Origin: an uncultured Erythrobacter sp.
Lineage (GTDB): Bacteria; Pseudomonadota; Alphaproteobacteria; Sphingomonadales; Sphingomonadaceae
Reading direction: 5' to 3'
NCBI RefSeq assembly: GCF_947492365.1
Contig: NZ_CANLMB010000001.1
Coordinates: 682,001 to 746,000 of the forward strand
DNA length: 64,000 nt
Under the pieces are notes generated by a model. That model did not search any database. It was not told the DNA's origin and saw nothing but the letters and a program-made list of their open reading frames with translations. A program made the position numbers and the translations under genes. The first letter of the stretch is position 1. Each line of letters starts with the position of its first letter. This document shows, piece after piece, positions 36,829-45,540 of this stretch.

Positions 36829-37605
36829 TTGTTTGCGAAGGGCAAACGGCCCGATCGTGCTGCCATACGCGGTTTCATTTCAGTGCATCGCGCAGTTTCG
36901 GTTTCGCATGACCCTTCAAAGGATACCCCCCTCCATCTGGTCGCCGCCGATGGTGAGACTCTTGAACCCTGCATCGAGAAGGATGCGACGGTCCGAGGCA
37001 TGGTCTGGCTGGAATTGCTGCGCGAAGGGTTGGTCTTTGACCTCTGCGGCCTAAGTCCTGGCGAGGCGACTTATTTTCCGCAGATCGATCACCGTTTCGA
37101 TCTGGAGGACATGCCCGGTGCTGCACAGTATGAGGCGCTTCAGTTGAGCCCAGGTCAGCATCTGGCAGGCGGTGAGCACTCAATTCCGGTGGTGAAGGGG
37201 CTGGTCGGCCTGGCGCGCGATCTGGTTCACCATTTCGAAGACCTCGAGGCAGTGGTGTGGCCTCCTTCAGCGAGCGCTATCGGTCAGCGTTTCTTCGAAT
37301 CGGTGTCGACTGCCTGGCTCGAAGGGGGGACATTCCCCGCGCTAGGCCTGACAGCATTCCGGGAGACGATTGATGGCGCGCTGCAAAGCCGCGGGCTCGA
37401 CTTCTGGATCGGGCAGGAACTGCGGATCGAACCGCCGCTTTCATCAGACAAGGTCGCTGCAACCCGGCTCGGTGTGCGGCTTATCAACCAGCTAGTACTT
37501 GTCGGCGGGATCGACGGCAACGAGAGGATCATTGCGCCTGACGGGACGCGGTTGATCTTGAGGACATCGCGAAATGGCAAGTTTGTGAGGGTTGCACGCG
37601 AATAG
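36829..37605 (+). CDS. Unrecognised protein paired with AHH nuclease
   Basis: A 258-residue soluble protein I cannot assign. It has no signal peptide or membrane helix. Features include GMVWLELLREGLVFDLCGLSPGE, a conserved-looking LVGLARDLVHHFEDLEAVVWPPSASAIGQRFFESV and the C-terminal TRLILRTSRNGKFVRVARE. The only plausible start is TTG 36829, with AAAGGG 9 bases upstream; the frame continues upstream to 36784. It ends 2 bases before the AHH-nuclease gene, so the two are translationally coupled. It could be an inhibitor or partner of the nuclease, which is inference from gene order only. Confidence 0.65.
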   Translation: MFAKGKRPDRAAIRGFISVHRAVSVSHDPSKDTPLHLVAADGETLEPCIEKDATVRGMVWLELLREGLVFDLCGLSPGEATYFPQIDHRFDLEDMPGAAQYEALQLSPGQHLAGGEHSIPVVKGLVGLARDLVHHFEDLEAVVWPPSASAIGQRFFESVSTAWLEGGTFPALGLTAFRETIDGALQSRGLDFWIGQELRIEPPLSSDKVAATRLGVRLINQLVLVGGIDGNERIIAPDGTRLILRTSRNGKFVRVARE

Positions 37606-37607
37606 AG

Positions 37608-38150
37608 ATGACGGGGGGCACAGGGATCGCATCAGGGCGGGCGGGACCCGTCTGCGCGCGCGCGCGCATCCCTTTTCGTAACGTCAACAAACGCGGCACG
37701 CCCGGACATGATCCCGGCCTGCAACGCCACCACCTCCTGCCGCGCCAACTGCTTGGTCAGCGCTGCTTTGGCTCCATGTTCGGCGCAATCGGCCGCGAGC
37801 TGGTCGGCTTTGACGATTTTCGCCGCAACGGATTGCTTTTGCCTGCGACCGATGATGCGACCTTGCGCAGCGGCATGCCGCTCCACCGAGGTCCGCATCG
37901 CCAGTATAACGAGCTGGTAATCGAACGTGTCGGCCGGATCGAAGAGCGCTGGTCGCAAGCTCGACCACGAGACCCCGATGCCGCGCTCAGCGAAGCGCTC
38001 GACCGATTGGCACTGCTTCAGGCAGCCTTGCGCCGCCGTTTGCTCAATGAACGGCGCAGGATGATCCTCAATCGCAAAGATCCGTTAGGCACCGGCTTCG
38101 ACTTTGGCGAGTTGGACGCGATGGCCGAAGCGCTTTGGGAGGCGACCTGA
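37608..38150 (+). CDS. AHH-family HNH/Endonuclease VII-like nuclease
   Basis: A 180-residue protein whose centre matches the AHH nuclease pattern: LQRHHLLPRQLLG (paired His), FRRNGLLLPA, then GMPLHRGPHRQYNELVIERV, where His in HRGPH and the NGxxLP turn are hallmarks of the HNH/EndoVII fold. In this superfamily AHH domains are usually C-terminal toxin domains of large secreted proteins; here the domain stands alone with a 40-residue basic N-terminus and no secretion signal. The C-terminal 60 residues are helical and Arg/Leu-rich. A (GC)6 run at 37654-37665 lies near the 5' end. The start is coupled to the preceding stop. Confidence 0.75.
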   Translation: MTGGTGIASGRAGPVCARARIPFRNVNKRGTPGHDPGLQRHHLLPRQLLGQRCFGSMFGAIGRELVGFDDFRRNGLLLPATDDATLRSGMPLHRGPHRQYNELVIERVGRIEERWSQARPRDPDAALSEALDRLALLQAALRRRLLNERRRMILNRKDPLGTGFDFGELDAMAEALWEAT

Positions 38151-38155
38151 CGCTA

Positions 38156-39142
38156 CTATTCGCTCCAGGCTGAGTAGTCCGAGTTTGCCATCAGCCGCGC
38201 CTTCGCTTCGTGATATTCGCGCTCCATCCGCGCGACGAGGTCTTCGACGCTGCCGACCGACTTGATCGCGCCGACACCCTGGCCTGAACCCCAGATGTCT
38301 TTCCACGCCTTTGCCTTGGTGTTGCCGCCCGAACCGAAGTTCATCTTGGACGGATCGCTGACCGGCAGATCGTCGGGGTCGAGGCCCGCTTTCTCGATCG
38401 AGGAACGCAAGTAGTTGCCGTGCACGCCGGTGAACAGGTTGGTGTAGACGATGCCAGCAGCGTCGCCTTCGACAATGCCGTCCTTGTATCCCTGATCGGC
38501 ATTCGCTTCTTCGGTCGCGATGAAGGCGCTGCCCGAATAGGCGAAGTCGGCGCGCATACCCTGCGCTGCAAGGATTGAGGCGCCGTGGGCGATCGAACCG
38601 GACAGCGCGACCAAACCGTCAAACCACTCGCGGATTTCCTGCATCAACGCGAAGGGCGAGAGAGTGCCAGCGTGTCCGCCAGCACCGGCTGCAACGGGGA
38701 TCAACCCGTCTGCGCCTTTCTCGATAGCTTTGCGGGCAAAGCGGTCGGTGATGACGTCGTGCATCGTGATCCCGCCCCAATTGCGCACCGCATCGAAGAT
38801 CTCCGTGCGCGCGCCGAGCGAGGTGATGACCATTGGCACCTGCCACTTCTCGCAAGTTGCCATGTCGGCCATCACGCGGTCGTTCGACTTGTGGACGATC
38901 TGGTTCACTGCATAAGGCGCAGCGGGGCGATCCGGGTTCTCGCGATTATGCTTGGCCAGTTCCTCGGTGATCTGGTGCAGCCATTCGTCGAGCAGCGTCT
39001 GCGGGCGCGCATTGAGCGCGGGAAAGCTGCCGATGATCCCGGCCTTGCATTGCGCAATCACCAGCTCCGGACCCGACACGATAAAGAGCGGCGATCCAAT
39101 CAGCGGCAGGCGAAGGCGGTCAAACGGGGCGGGAAGCGGCAT
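38156..39142 (-). CDS. Nitronate monooxygenase (2-nitropropane dioxygenase family)
   Basis: A 328-residue FMN-dependent TIM-barrel enzyme that oxidises alkyl nitronates. Family motifs are RLPLIGSPLFIVSGPELVIAQCKAGIIGSFPALNARP at the N-terminus, the phosphate/FMN-binding segment PVAAGAGGHAGTLSPFALMQEIREWFDG with the candidate catalytic His, and MRADFAYSGSAFIATEEAN. Some relatives act as trans-2-enoyl-ACP reductases (FabK), but the sequence looks closer to nitronate monooxygenase. It converges on the AHH gene with a 5-base gap. Confidence 0.88.
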   Translation of the reverse strand: MPLPAPFDRLRLPLIGSPLFIVSGPELVIAQCKAGIIGSFPALNARPQTLLDEWLHQITEELAKHNRENPDRPAAPYAVNQIVHKSNDRVMADMATCEKWQVPMVITSLGARTEIFDAVRNWGGITMHDVITDRFARKAIEKGADGLIPVAAGAGGHAGTLSPFALMQEIREWFDGLVALSGSIAHGASILAAQGMRADFAYSGSAFIATEEANADQGYKDGIVEGDAAGIVYTNLFTGVHGNYLRSSIEKAGLDPDDLPVSDPSKMNFGSGGNTKAKAWKDIWGSGQGVGAIKSVGSVEDLVARMEREYHEAKARLMANSDYSAWSE

Positions 39143-39209
39143 TGTGGTTCTCTCCGGATAGGTCGTTTTGAGGCGCGGTAGGTTGCAATTCGCAACTACG
39201 CAAGGCGGA

Positions 39210-40256
39210 CTAGGTCAGCACCTCTTCAATGTCATAGAAGCGCGCCGCGTTTCCGGCGTAGAGCTCCGCTTTCTCATCCGCACTTGCGCCTGCCGTGATC
39301 CTCTTGAAGGCGTTCCAAAGCACCGGATAGGTCGCCCCCCAGCGATCAACCGGATAATTGCTTTCGAACATCGCGCGTTTCGTGCCGAATGCCTCGATGC
39401 ACGTCTCGATATAGGGCTTCCACAGCCGCGCCAGCTCCTGCGAACCAATCCCCGCAGCCGGTCCTTCGGAGGGCATGTCGCAATTGTGCATCGCCAGCCC
39501 GCCCAGCTTCACCATCACATTCTCGCATTTGCCCAGCTCGATCATGTTGCCCCGCCAGATGCCAAAGCGCTCTTCCAGCTTGCCCGTATAGCTCGCCATA
39601 CCGAGCGGTGTTCCGCAATGGTCGAGGCAGATCGGTGTATCGGGGAAGGCGCGCGCGAGGTCGATCACATCGGGCAATTGCGGTTCGAGGATCCACGCAT
39701 CGAAGCTCATGCCGCGCTTGCCCAATTCCGCAAAGCCCTCATGGAAGGTCGCATCACGGTAGAGCTGCGGCGGAGCATGGAAGGGAGGGCCGAGCACTTC
39801 GGGATCGGCATCCCACGCGCCCTGATGGCGGATGCCCTTGAACCGACCGGGTGAGGCGGCTTTGAGCGCGTCGAGCACTTCACCCGCCGTTGCGCCGCGT
39901 GTCAGGTCCGCATGCCCGACTATCCCCGCGCAGAGCCGCGCATTGCCGTAAAGCCCGCTCGCCGATTGCGCCGCGACGCCGTTCACATACTCAACCTCGC
40001 CCACCGGCTTCAGCGCTTCGCCATAGGCACCGTTGTAGAACGCGCCGCACTCCATGAAGACGGTGGCGATGACGTTGTGGCCGCTCTGCGCGACCTCGGC
40101 GTTGAACTGATCGAAGGTGTAATGCGCGACCGGAACCAGCGTTTCGAGGAAGCGGTGCCGGGGCTCAGGGAACATCGGCAACATGGGAGAGAGGTCCCAC
40201 AGGTGATGGTGCGGGTCGATGATCGCCAGATCGGGTTCGAGTATCGCTTCGGTCAT
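39210..40256 (-). CDS. Amidohydrolase-2 family protein
   Basis: A 348-residue TIM-barrel metal hydrolase or decarboxylase of the amidohydrolase-2 family (ACMSD/lactonase-like). Near the N-terminus IIDPHHHLWDL provides the HxH metal ligands; TPICLDHCGTPLG carries a further His, and the C-terminal FESNYPVDRWGATYPVLWNAF corresponds to the conserved GSDWP-like Asp region, with Asn-Tyr-Pro-Val-Asp. This FESNFPVD form is frequent in uncharacterised alphaproteobacterial members near aromatic degradation. The start MTEAILEP follows GGAGAGG; a GTG three codons upstream is possible. A repeated dyad lies 62 bases upstream. Confidence 0.84.
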   Translation of the reverse strand: MTEAILEPDLAIIDPHHHLWDLSPMLPMFPEPRHRFLETLVPVAHYTFDQFNAEVAQSGHNVIATVFMECGAFYNGAYGEALKPVGEVEYVNGVAAQSASGLYGNARLCAGIVGHADLTRGATAGEVLDALKAASPGRFKGIRHQGAWDADPEVLGPPFHAPPQLYRDATFHEGFAELGKRGMSFDAWILEPQLPDVIDLARAFPDTPICLDHCGTPLGMASYTGKLEERFGIWRGNMIELGKCENVMVKLGGLAMHNCDMPSEGPAAGIGSQELARLWKPYIETCIEAFGTKRAMFESNYPVDRWGATYPVLWNAFKRITAGASADEKAELYAGNAARFYDIEEVLT

Positions 40257-40318
40257 GCTTTGCACCTCTCCAACAGGACGTTTTCGCTTGGCACGCCATT
40301 ACAGGCACTTAGCGGAGA

Positions 40319-40343
40319 CATGGACCGCATGTTACACGGTCCT
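40319..40343 (-). promoter_or_regulatory. 25-bp dyad, copy 2 (upstream of amidohydrolase-2)
   Basis: On the minus strand this repeats the element at 4896-4920 with one mismatch in 25 bases: arms GGACCG and CGGTCC, centre TGTAACATG, then ATG. It is in the same orientation relative to the downstream gene. The rest of the 213-bp gap (40266-40478) shows no gene. Confidence 0.65.
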
Positions 40344-40478
40344 GAGAGAAAAACTTCTCCGCCGGACAAGAGCGCCCCTAGCGGCCAATCGCAAGCGCTA
40401 ATTTGGGGAGGGCAGAGGCTAGACATGCGCACGCTCGATAGCGGGTTCGGGCGGTGTAGGAAATGTGGATCGGGCGAC

Positions 40479-40910
40479 CTACAACCGCCGGAAATTGATA
40501 ATCGCGTTGAACAGAAACATCGCAAGCCCTGCGACAATCGAAACCAGAATGCGCGCGATGATGTAGTCGATCGCGGTAAAGCGCAGCAGCGCCCAATAGA
40601 GCGCGACCGTTATAGCCAGTCCCATTCCTCCGCTGATCAGAAAGTAGAGATAGCCGGTTGCGATGTGCCGGTCGGTGCCGCGGAAAATCCAGCTGCGTCC
40701 CAGCGCGTAATGCACCGTGTTGGCTGCCAGGAACCCGATGGCTGCAGCAATGACTTCATCCATTCCGGCTTTCTCGACCAGCGCCCAGAGCACCCCCAGA
40801 CTGATAAGAAAGACGCCGGTTGAAACCACCGTGTTTCGCACGAGCATCATCGCGGCCTTGCGCGACAAGACTCGCTGCCAGAGCGCTGTGCCTGATGTGG
40901 GTCCGCTCAT
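40479..40910 (-). CDS. GtrA family membrane protein
   Basis: A 143-residue protein with four hydrophobic helices and the GtrA hallmarks AAAIGFLAANTVHYALGRSWIF and the C-terminal FNAIINFRRL. GtrA proteins are proposed to flip polyprenyl-linked sugars for envelope glycan modification. It lies 28 bases after the ferritin-like gene and is probably in one transcript with it. Confidence 0.88.
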   Translation of the reverse strand: MSGPTSGTALWQRVLSRKAAMMLVRNTVVSTGVFLISLGVLWALVEKAGMDEVIAAAIGFLAANTVHYALGRSWIFRGTDRHIATGYLYFLISGGMGLAITVALYWALLRFTAIDYIIARILVSIVAGLAMFLFNAIINFRRL

Positions 40911-40938
40911 CGAATGCAGTCAGCCGCGCGTCGGGCCG

Positions 40939-41631
40939 CTATTCGGCGGGCACCGATAGATCGAACTCGGAGGCTTCGCGCTCAGCCGGGTCCGAGGCGT
41001 CGGGCCAATCCTCGCGGCGTTTCAGGAACGGATTGACGAACAGGAACGGCAATTTGAGGAACAGCAATTCGGAATGGATGAAGCGGTCAACTGCACGCTC
41101 CCACCATTTCGGCTCGCGCAGGCCATTGCGTTGCAGCCAGTCGTCATAAGGCGCCCAATGGCTCGGCTCGTCCTCGTGGATGATACCGAAAATCTTCACC
41201 AACACCTTGTCATCGCGCACCAATGGGTGATCGAGCAGGATTTCCACCTGTTTGAACCCGCGCTTTTCAGTCAGCGAGATCACCCGGCACAGTTTTTCGA
41301 ACTTGGTGTCATCGTCAATCACGGCCTGCGTATCGAGGTCGTCGATCCGCTTTCCAAACATGATTTCGACGAAGCGATCAATGTGCCCACAGGTCCGGTC
41401 AACGAAGAGCGGTTTCTGCCCGCGCAGCTCGAACCAGCGGCGGAACATGACGTAGTGCTTGCGCTCATCTGCACGGTGCTGCTGGACCGATTCGATCAGC
41501 CTCGTATCATCGGGGTGACGCGCCAGAACGGCTTCGAGCACGCGATCAATGGCGGTGTAACCGCGATGCTCGTTGTAGATGTAGATCGATCCGAGCAGGT
41601 CGAGATATCGTTGGCGGATCGAGTTAAACAT
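40939..41631 (-). CDS. Ferritin-like diiron protein
   Basis: A 230-residue, mostly helical protein. Carboxylate/His pairs spaced as in a ferritin-like four-helix bundle are visible: YNEHRGYTAIDRVLEAV, HRADERKHYVMFRRW (ExxH), LTEKRGFKQVEILLDHPL and IIHEDEPSHWAPYDDW (ExxH-type). This suggests a dinuclear iron site in a hydroxylase/oxidase-like protein; the substrate is unknown. The start MFNSIRQRY at 41631 is chosen because the frame upstream to 41667 carries residues unlike the family. Confidence 0.68.
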   Translation of the reverse strand: MFNSIRQRYLDLLGSIYIYNEHRGYTAIDRVLEAVLARHPDDTRLIESVQQHRADERKHYVMFRRWFELRGQKPLFVDRTCGHIDRFVEIMFGKRIDDLDTQAVIDDDTKFEKLCRVISLTEKRGFKQVEILLDHPLVRDDKVLVKIFGIIHEDEPSHWAPYDDWLQRNGLREPKWWERAVDRFIHSELLFLKLPFLFVNPFLKRREDWPDASDPAEREASEFDLSVPAE

Positions 41632-41736
41632 GCCCGCAAGTGTACGCCTTGCGAAAACATGCGTCAAATCAATGACTAAATCGTCACATATCAGCCTGAT
41701 ACAGCCGAATTCGCCGCGCTTTGAACTGCATGCAGG

Positions 41737-42318
41737 CTAGCCAAAGGGGTTGCCGTTTTCCGCGATCCAGTCGCGCTCCTCCAATGTGGAGTCCCGTCCC
41801 AGAAGATCATTGCGATAGGGGAACCGCCCAAAGCGCGCGACGATGTCGCGGTGGCGTTCGGCAAATCCGACAATGCCCGATGCGCTGGAGGCTAGGGCTT
41901 CGAACTTCTCGACACAAAGCTGCTGTAAATCGCGATCTTCGGCATGCATCAGGGGCAAGTAGAGAAATTGCCTCTCGTCCATGCCGAGCTTCTTGTCCCA
42001 GCCCATGTCGAGCGCTTTGGCGACAAGGATCTGAGCCGCGCGGTCATGGGCAAAGGCAAGCGCAGTTCCGCGATGGATATTTCGAGGAAACTGATCGAGC
42101 ACGATCACAAGTGCGAGCAGGCCGCGCGGAGTTTCGGCCCAGTGCGCGCATTTGCCTTCGCTGGCATCGGACAAAGTCGAACTGAAGCGATCGGCTATCG
42201 CGCGATCGACATCGTCTGAAGAGCCGAACCAGTTTTCGGGCATGAGTTCGAGGAACCAGAAGTGCAGGACCTCCATCGCCTCGGCGGGGACTGTGCCGTT
42301 GGGAAGCGCGTCGCTCAC
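41737..42318 (-). CDS. DUF924 family protein
   Basis: A 193-residue cytoplasmic helical protein with DUF924 signatures: VLHFWFLELMPENWFGSSDDVD at the N-terminus, LALVIVLDQFPRNIHRGTALAFAHDRAAQ in the centre, ERQFLYLPLMHAEDRDLQ, and the closing FGRFPYRNDLLGRDSTLEERDWIAE. The fold is TPR-like; biochemical function is unknown. It begins (GTG 42318 or TTG 42321) directly after the leuA stop, so it is likely the second gene of the leu transcript. Confidence 0.88.
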   Translation of the reverse strand: MSDALPNGTVPAEAMEVLHFWFLELMPENWFGSSDDVDRAIADRFSSTLSDASEGKCAHWAETPRGLLALVIVLDQFPRNIHRGTALAFAHDRAAQILVAKALDMGWDKKLGMDERQFLYLPLMHAEDRDLQQLCVEKFEALASSASGIVGFAERHRDIVARFGRFPYRNDLLGRDSTLEERDWIAENGNPFG

Positions 42319-42321
42319 CAA

Positions 42322-44004
42322 TTAGCCCTCCGACGCGACCGCCGAATTCGCCGCGCTCAGCACCGCGCGCACGCTTGCCGTTGCGACGTCTTCGTCGATC
42401 CCGCAGCCCCAGATGACGCGCCCGCCGCTCTCGCATTTGAGGTAAGCCGCAGCCCGCGCATCGCGTCCGGACCCGAGCGCGTGCTCGGAATAGTCGAGGA
42501 TCTTGATGTCGAGGTCGAAGGCATCCTCGATCGTGCTCACCACGCTGGAAATCAGGCCGTTGCCACGGCCAGAGACGCTCTGTTCGCCGCCATCAACCGC
42601 AATCTTGCCGGCGAAGATGCGCGTGCCATCGGCGGCGCGGCTTTCCTCGTAATCCACGAGTTGGAAATGCCGGTTTGGCGTCTGGACGTGGTAGGCGGCT
42701 TTGAAAGCCTCCCAGATGTCGGCGGCACCCAGTTCGCGGCCCAGATCGTCGGCGAGATGCTGCACATGGCGGGAGAAATCCGCTTGCATCGCCTTGGGCA
42801 GTTTGAGGCCCTGATCCTGCTCCAGAACCCACGCGAACCCGCCTTTGCCGCTTTGCGAATTGACGCGGATGACGGCTTCGTAATTGCGCCCGAGGTCCGC
42901 CGGATCAATCGGCAGATAGGGGACGCGCCAGCCTTCGTCATTCTGTTGGCCGCGCGCTTCGAAGCCCTTCTTGATTGCGTCCTGATGGCTGCCGGAAAAG
43001 GCAGTGTAGACCAATTCACCGCCATAGGGATGGCGCTGGTGGACTGGCAGGTCGTTGCAATACTCAACCGTCTCAATCACGCGGTCGATATCGGAGAAGT
43101 CGAGCTGCGGGTCGACGCCTTGGGTGTAGAGATTGAGCGCCATGGTGACGAGGCAGCAATTGCCGGTGCGCTCGCCATTGCCGAACAGGCAGCCCTCGAC
43201 CCGGTCTGCGCCCGCCATCAATCCCAGCTCCGCCGCCGCAACGCCGGTCCCGCGATCATTGTGGGTGTGCAGGCTGATCACCGCGCTTTCGCGGTTCGGC
43301 AGGTTGCGGCAGAAATACTCGATCTGGTCGGCGTAGATATTGGGGGTCGCTGCCTCGACGGTGGCGGGCAGGTTGAGGATGATCGGCTTGTCGGGAGTGG
43401 GCTGGAGGACCTCCATCACCGCAGCGCAAACTTCGATGGAAAAATCGAGTTCGGCGGTCGAGAATGTCTCAGGCGAGTACTGGAAATTCCAGTCAGTGTC
43501 GGGGCGCTCACCCGCGCAATCGCGCATCACCTTTGCGCCTGCGACCGCGATCTCGCGCACTTCGTCCTTGCTCATGCGGAACACGATGTCGCGCCATGCC
43601 GGGCTCACCGCGTTGTAGAGATGGACAATGGCTGCGCGCGCGCCTTGGAGGCTTTCAAAGGACGTGCGGATCAGGTCTTCGCGGCTTTGCGTCAGGACCT
43701 GCACGATCACATCGTCGGGCACCGCATCGCCGCGCACAAGGTCGGAGATAAAGTCGAACTCGGTCGCGCCCGCGCTGGGAAAGCCGACTTCGATCTCTTT
43801 CACGCCAACTTCGACCAGCAGATCGAAAAAGCGGCGCTTCTTCACTGCGTCCATCGGGTCAATAATCGACTGATTGCCATCGCGCAGATCGGTCGAGAGC
43901 CAGCGCGGCGCGGCGTCGATAATGCGCGAGGGCCATTGCCGGTCGGGCAGGTTGATCTGCGGGAAGGGGGAATATTTGGTCGAAGGCTGTTTCAGCATCG
44001 GCAT
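42322..44004 (-). CDS. leuA: 2-isopropylmalate synthase
   Basis: Condenses acetyl-CoA with 2-oxoisovalerate, the first step of leucine synthesis. The 560-residue protein is the long LeuA2-type form (about 560 rather than 515). The catalytic N-terminus has [19 protein letters not shown], the barrel contains [39 protein letters not shown], and the C-terminal regulatory domain ([27 protein letters not shown]) should give feedback inhibition by leucine. The leader ORF and hairpins upstream indicate attenuation control. Confidence 0.96.
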   Translation of the reverse strand: MPMLKQPSTKYSPFPQINLPDRQWPSRIIDAAPRWLSTDLRDGNQSIIDPMDAVKKRRFFDLLVEVGVKEIEVGFPSAGATEFDFISDLVRGDAVPDDVIVQVLTQSREDLIRTSFESLQGARAAIVHLYNAVSPAWRDIVFRMSKDEVREIAVAGAKVMRDCAGERPDTDWNFQYSPETFSTAELDFSIEVCAAVMEVLQPTPDKPIILNLPATVEAATPNIYADQIEYFCRNLPNRESAVISLHTHNDRGTGVAAAELGLMAGADRVEGCLFGNGERTGNCCLVTMALNLYTQGVDPQLDFSDIDRVIETVEYCNDLPVHQRHPYGGELVYTAFSGSHQDAIKKGFEARGQQNDEGWRVPYLPIDPADLGRNYEAVIRVNSQSGKGGFAWVLEQDQGLKLPKAMQADFSRHVQHLADDLGRELGAADIWEAFKAAYHVQTPNRHFQLVDYEESRAADGTRIFAGKIAVDGGEQSVSGRGNGLISSVVSTIEDAFDLDIKILDYSEHALGSGRDARAAAYLKCESGGRVIWGCGIDEDVATASVRAVLSAANSAVASEG

Positions 44005-44046
44005 GACATCAGGCTCACTGGAAAAATCGCACTAAACTGGGTGAAA

Positions 44047-44110
44047 GCGGCTCCCTTGGACGGTGGGCCGCGCCGGTTTTACACGCGCAAGAGCCCTACA
44101 CCGCCCAAGG
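44047..44110 (-). promoter_or_regulatory. leuA attenuator: competing hairpins
   Basis: Read on the minus strand, CCTTGGGCGGTG (44099-44110, end of the leader ORF) can pair with CACCGTCCAAGG (44054-44065) in 11 of 12 positions. The latter also lies inside the alternative hairpin GCGGC...GCCGC (44047-44071), followed by TTTCACCCAGTTT. A third option, CCGCCC-TT-GGGCGG, forms within the leader ORF end. These mutually exclusive pairings are those expected of antiterminator and terminator; the T-tract is weak. Confidence 0.62.
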
Positions 44111-44152
44111 GCGGATAAGTCGTAGCAGTAGTGCAGCGTTACCGAATGTCAT
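44096..44152 (-). CDS. leuL: Leu-rich leader peptide of leuA
   Basis: An 18-codon ORF, MTFGNAALLLRLIRPWAV, ending TAG about 90 bases before leuA. It has CTA CTG CTA CGA CTT ATC: four Leu codons and one Ile in six codons, including rare CTA twice. Ribosome stalling there under leucine starvation would cover the first strand of the leader hairpins and favour the antiterminator. Too short for standard gene finders. Confidence 0.66.
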   Translation of the reverse strand: MTFGNAALLLRLIRPWAV

Positions 44153-44335
44153 GGCGCATAGTCTTTGCCTATTACGCGGGTGAGCGCAAGCCGTGACGGG
44201 TGCGTAGATTGCGTTTTGAGCAGCAAAGTTTTGTTTTGTAACCGATGCGATCAAGCTCCCGAACTGGCAGGTGTCGCCGGCATAGAGTTTTGCATTCAGG
44301 CCGCCGGCTCCCGTTTATCCAAGGAGGATACCCCT

Positions 44336-44884
44336 ATGAAGAAATCAATTTTCGCAATTGCCCTTATGGCCACTGTCGCAGCATGCGGCGCTCCGGCAAC
44401 TGACGCATCCAATGGCGATGCAATGACTGCCGAAGTCGTTGACGCAGGCTTCTACGCCGATCTGGGCGGTGAGCCGACTGGACCTATCCACACCGCTTCG
44501 AAAGCCGATACGCTGGCCGTTTCAGGCTATGACGTTGTCAGCTACTTCACCGGCGACGGCGTTCCGGTTGAAGGCAGCGAAGAATTCACTGTCCGCTATA
44601 ACGGCTACGACTATCGCTTCGCCAGCGCCGAAAGCGCTGACACGTTTATCGCTGACCCGGCCAAATATGCGCCTGCTTATGGCGGCTATTGTGCATGGGC
44701 GATCGGCGCCAACGACGCGCTCGCACCGGGTGATCCCAATGTCTACAAGATCGTGGAAGGCACGCTCTACCTCAACTTCAGCGAAGACGTGGCTGTGCGT
44801 TGGAACGAAGACATTCCGGGCTTCATCGAGACGGGCGATGTCAACTATCCGACCCACTCACCGGACGAGCATTTCCAAGACTAA
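44336..44884 (+). CDS. YHS-domain lipoprotein
   Basis: A 182-residue exported protein: MKKSIFAIALMATVAAC forms a lipoprotein signal with the lipobox Cys at about residue 17. The mature part holds a YHS domain, GYDVVSYFTGDGVPVEG then FTVRYNGYDYRFASAESADTFIADPAKYAPAYGGYCAWAI, a small fold often linked with metal handling, with Tyr, Cys and His-poor composition here. AAGGAGG precedes the start. A hairpin and a terminator follow. The 183 bases between the leu leader and this gene contain no other ORF I can support. Confidence 0.85.
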   Translation: MKKSIFAIALMATVAACGAPATDASNGDAMTAEVVDAGFYADLGGEPTGPIHTASKADTLAVSGYDVVSYFTGDGVPVEGSEEFTVRYNGYDYRFASAESADTFIADPAKYAPAYGGYCAWAIGANDALAPGDPNVYKIVEGTLYLNFSEDVAVRWNEDIPGFIETGDVNYPTHSPDEHFQD

Positions 44885-44896
44885 AATTGTTTGGGG

Positions 44897-45000
44897 GCGA
44901 TCCCGCGTCCGCGGGATCGCTTCCTCGCTCATGCGATCTGTCGATCGCGTCGCTGCGGGCGGCCGGTCGGCCTTGCGGGCTCCCTTTAGGAGCCCGTTTT
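44897..45000 (+). terminator. Hairpin and intrinsic terminator after the YHS gene
   Basis: GCGATCCCGC-GTCC-GCGGGATCGC (44897-44920) is a perfect 10-bp hairpin. The true terminator is probably GGGCTCC-CTTTA-GGAGCCC followed by GTTTT at 44977-45000. Both lie between convergent genes. Confidence 0.7.
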
Positions 45001-45028
45001 GGTTCGAGTCCGCAAAGGCTTCACAAAC

Positions 45029-45484
45029 TCACCCACATCTCGCGTCGCGGATGATCCCTTCGGCGTCGAGCATCAGGTTGAGACGCGGATTGGCAGGGTC
45101 TGATGCGATGAAGTCGGTGCCGGGCGCGATGAAGCGCACATCGCTGGCGCCTTGCGCACTGGCCATGACGTCGAGCCGCGTGGCCTCGTCCGCCAGCCTG
45201 CCCAGAAACGGTCCCATCGCATCGGCGTTGCAGGCCTGAATGATCTTGCCGGTGGCAGGATTGATCGTGAGCGGAGCTTGAGTGCCAGTTTCGCGGGGAG
45301 GGACCACGGTTGGAGCGGCTACGGGAGCAGGAACCTGCGCGGGCGTAGCCTCTGCAGCGGGCGTGCCGCCATTGATCCGCGCGGCGAAATCTTCGGCGGC
45401 ATCGGACGTGTCGTCATTGCCGCCCGAACAGCTTGCGAGCGCGAGCCAAGCGGGCGCGCAGATGAGCATGGCTGCCAGTCTCAT
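45029..45484 (-). CDS. Peptidase inhibitor I78-like lipoprotein
   Basis: A 151-residue lipoprotein with lipobox LASC near residue 19, a Pro/Ala/Val-rich linker (residues about 40-70) and a C-terminal domain that matches the I78 inhibitor pattern: an opening Cys (IQACNADAMGPFLGRLADEAT), DVRFIAPGTDFIASDPANPRLNLMLDAEGIIRDARCG, where the RLN(L)xxD turn and final Cys-Gly are family hallmarks. Such proteins inhibit serine peptidases; here it would sit in the periplasm or outer membrane. It lies downstream of lldD with a 56-base gap. Confidence 0.78.
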   Translation of the reverse strand: MRLAAMLICAPAWLALASCSGGNDDTSDAAEDFAARINGGTPAAEATPAQVPAPVAAPTVVPPRETGTQAPLTINPATGKIIQACNADAMGPFLGRLADEATRLDVMASAQGASDVRFIAPGTDFIASDPANPRLNLMLDAEGIIRDARCG

Positions 45485-45540
45485 TTGTCCTCCCCCTTGG
45501 TCGTTGCCAAGGTTAGGGCGGGGAGCGCTGGACTTCAACA

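Noticed and set aside
36809..37054. GTG-started alternative frame at the start of the AHH partner gene
   Set aside because: Cys/Arg-rich and ends early; the 36829 frame continues to the coupled stop and looks coding.
42262..44118. 618-codon open frame antisense to leuA and DUF924
   Set aside because: Shadow frame; conflicts with leuA, DUF924 and the leu leader on the other strand.
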